Below are positions 16,032-17,295 of a DNA stretch of 17,295 nucleotides, piece by piece. The translations under genes were made by a program, and so were the position numbers. Numbering within the stretch: the stretch's first letter is position 1; every line of letters starts with the position of its first letter. The stretch spans positions 1-17,295 of the forward strand of contig JAEWKB010000090.1 in the NCBI GenBank assembly GCA_023386255.1, read 5' to 3'. Under the pieces are notes generated by a model that was given only the letters and a program-made list of their open reading frames with translations, was not told where the DNA came from and ran no database searches. The DNA comes from Bacteroidota bacterium (GTDB taxonomy: Bacteria; Bacteroidota; Bacteroidia; Flavobacteriales; Flavobacteriaceae).

Positions 16032-16153
16032 TTATAAGGATACTCGTTCACCCAGCTAAATTTCCTGTTCATTAAAGGGAAATCTTTTTCATCGGTGCGT
16101 GTAGTTACAAATTTAAGTGAATCTTTTTTAATATGTTGCAATCTTCCCAGCAT
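16025..16153 (-). pseudogene. Short 42-codon frame, possible gene remnant or small protein
   Basis: Reading the minus strand from ATG at 16153 gives 42 residues beginning MLGRLQHIKKDSLKF and ending DFPLMNRKFSWVNEYPYNR, then TAA. The composition is protein-like (aromatic, charged, Trp present) and the frame stops 4 nt from the convergent gene stop, as a real tail-to-tail gene would. It could run 12 codons further up to an ATG at 16189, but that part is the dnaK terminator stem and is unlikely to be coding. It has no promoter or ribosome site that I can see. It may be the C-terminal remnant of a longer gene whose front was lost, or a true small gene. No family is recognised. Confidence 0.4.
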
Positions 16154-16182
16154 AAAAAAACGCCCCACAATTGCGGGGCGTT
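16154..16182 (-). terminator. Rho-independent terminator of dnaK
   Basis: On the minus strand AACGCCCC, an 8-nt loop, GGGGCGTT, then a run of seven T. The GC-rich 8-bp stem plus T-run lies 43 bp past the dnaK stop, in the right orientation for dnaK. The A-run precedes the stem on the plus strand and there is little T after it, so it works mainly for dnaK. Confidence 0.92.
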
Positions 16183-16225
16183 CTATCATCTATTATCTTT
16201 TATCTGAAAAGTCCTTCTAAAAGAG

Positions 16226-17295
16226 TTATTTCACTTCCTCAAAGTCTACATCCTGTACGTTGTCGCCTTCAGGTTGTGCGCCGCCTTCAGGCTGTGCCTG
16301 TTGCGCACCGCCTTGTGCTCCGCCGTCTGCCTGAGCTTTGTACATTTCTTCCGAAGCTGCTTTCCAGGCTTCGTTTATCTTGTCAAGGGCAGGCTGTATG
16401 GTAGCAACATCTTTAGTTTCATACGCTTTCTTAAGGTCTTCAAGAGCCGCTTCAATAGGCTGCTTAGCCGAAGCTGACAATTTATCGCCAAACTCTTTCA
16501 GCTGTTTCTCTGTCTGGAAAATCATCGCATCAGCCTCATTCAGCTTGTCTACACGCTCTTTGGCAGCTTTGTCGGCATCAGCATTGGCTTCAGCCTCTTT
16601 ACGCATCCTTTCGATTTCCTCTGGTGTTAAGCCTGAAGAAGCCTCAATACGGATGTCGTGTGATTTACCTGTACCCTTGTCAGTAGCCGATACTTTGATG
16701 ATACCGTTGGCATCAATATCAAAAGTAACTTCAATTTGAGGTACACCCCTTGGAGCAGGCGGAATACCATCGAGATGGAAACGGCCTATAGTTTTGTTAT
16801 CCTGAGCCATTGGCCTCTCCCCTTGCAGCACGTGTATTTCTACAGATGGCTGGTTATCTGCAGCGGTAGAGAATACCTGAGATTTTTTAGTTGGGATGGT
16901 TGTGTTTGCTTCAATAAGCTTTGTCATAACGCCACCCATGGTTTCAATACCAAGTGAAAGTGGTGTTACATCAAGAAGCAGTACATCTTTAACGTCTCCT
17001 GTAAGTACACCACCCTGTATAGCGGCACCAATTGCCACAACCTCATCAGGGTTTACGCCTTTAGAAGGCTTCTTGCCGAAGAACTTCTCTACCTCTTCCT
17101 GTATGCGCGGTATACGTGTAGAACCACCTACCAGGATAACCTCATCAATATCAGATTTTGAAAGTCCTGCATCTTTAAGCGCTTTTTCGCATGGCAGCAT
17201 AGAACGGCGTACAAGATCATCAGCCAGTTGCTCAAATTTTGCCCTTGTTAATGTTTTAACCAAGTGCTTAGGCCCTGAAGCCGTAGCCGTAATGT
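16226..17295 (-). CDS. dnaK: Chaperone DnaK (Hsp70), C-terminal part (5' end outside window)
   Basis: About 356 C-terminal residues of a protein usually near 630-640; the frame runs off the right edge ([21 protein letters not shown]). The TTG at 17263 sometimes read as a start is an internal Leu codon. Visible are the end of the ATPase domain ([33 protein letters not shown]), the linker with conserved hydrophobics ([15 protein letters not shown]), the substrate-binding beta-sandwich ([52 protein letters not shown]), the helical lid, and a Gly/Ala/Gln tail with a PEGGAQ repeat, ending DVDFEEVK. It folds proteins with DnaJ and GrpE in the cytoplasm and is normally heat-inducible. No dnaJ lies downstream; a strong terminator follows. 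Confidence 0.97.
   Translation of the reverse strand, partial: ITATASGPKHLVKTLTRAKFEQLADDLVRRSMLPCEKALKDAGLSKSDIDEVILVGGSTRIPRIQEEVEKFFGKKPSKGVNPDEVVAIGAAIQGGVLTGDVKDVLLLDVTPLSLGIETMGGVMTKLIEANTTIPTKKSQVFSTAADNQPSVEIHVLQGERPMAQDNKTIGRFHLDGIPPAPRGVPQIEVTFDIDANGIIKVSATDKGTGKSHDIRIEASSGLTPEEIERMRKEAEANADADKAAKERVDKLNEADAMIFQTEKQLKEFGDKLSASAKQPIEAALEDLKKAYETKDVATIQPALDKINEAWKAASEEMYKAQADGGAQGGAQQAQPEGGAQPEGDNVQDVDFEEVK
16265..16300 (-). repeat. 18-bp tandem repeat in the dnaK tail
   Basis: Two imperfect 18-bp units (16265-16282 and 16283-16300) encode the PEGGAQ-type repeat of the flexible DnaK C-terminus. Such low-complexity tails vary in length between species. Confidence 0.7.

Noticed and set aside
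16187..16189. Upstream ATG extending the short minus-strand frame to 54 codons
   Set aside because: The added codons are the GC-rich dnaK terminator stem and its T-run, which explain the sequence better than coding does.

Overview
The window is ordinary-looking chromosomal DNA from a member of the Bacteroidota, most likely a Flavobacteriia (Flavobacterium-like) species. Three things point there: gene content and sequence style (DnaK ending in DVDFEEVK, a Cys-motif/carboxypeptidase-like membrane protein, class 2 PyrD, short Bacteroidota-type lipoprotein signals); weak or absent Shine-Dalgarno sites; and intergenic TAnnTTTG -7 boxes, one of them with a TTTG -33 box at 19 nt spacing. No mobile element, CRISPR array, tRNA or rRNA was seen, and no gene-free stretch exceeds 300 bases.

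Left end (1-3250): a plus-strand potassium/cation efflux cluster. It holds the C-terminal part of a cation:proton antiporter with two tandem TrkA_C (RCK_C) domains, a KefF/KefG-type flavodoxin-fold quinone reductase, and a KefC-type antiporter with an RCK domain that starts on the base after the reductase stop codon. It ends at a strong bidirectional terminator shared with the convergent guaB.

Centre-left (3285-7313): housekeeping metabolism on the minus strand: guaB (IMP dehydrogenase), an HMG-CoA lyase and pyrD (quinone-linked dihydroorotate dehydrogenase). Set among them on the plus strand is a small lipoprotein that faintly resembles Tai4-type immunity proteins. Its divergent promoter with guaB is exactly symmetric around a palindrome.

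Centre (7394-10128): a tight three-gene plus-strand operon behind a textbook Flavobacterium promoter: a TerB-like/zinc-ribbon/single-TM protein, an SPFH (YdjI/virion-core-like) protein with a C-terminal GYF_2 domain between two polyproline tracts, and a four-TM protein. It resembles the membrane-stress module of which B. subtilis YdjGHI is the known example, and it is the least described system here.

Right (10231-16020): a 1397-residue soluble sensor with two complete histidine kinase cores around a receiver domain and three PAS domains, then a lipoprotein alpha/beta hydrolase, then a Cys-motif inner-membrane protein with an extracytoplasmic beta-sandwich. The window closes on the minus strand with the C-terminal part of dnaK and its terminator. 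A 42-codon reading frame beyond that terminator meets the preceding gene tail to tail at an 18-bp perfect palindrome.
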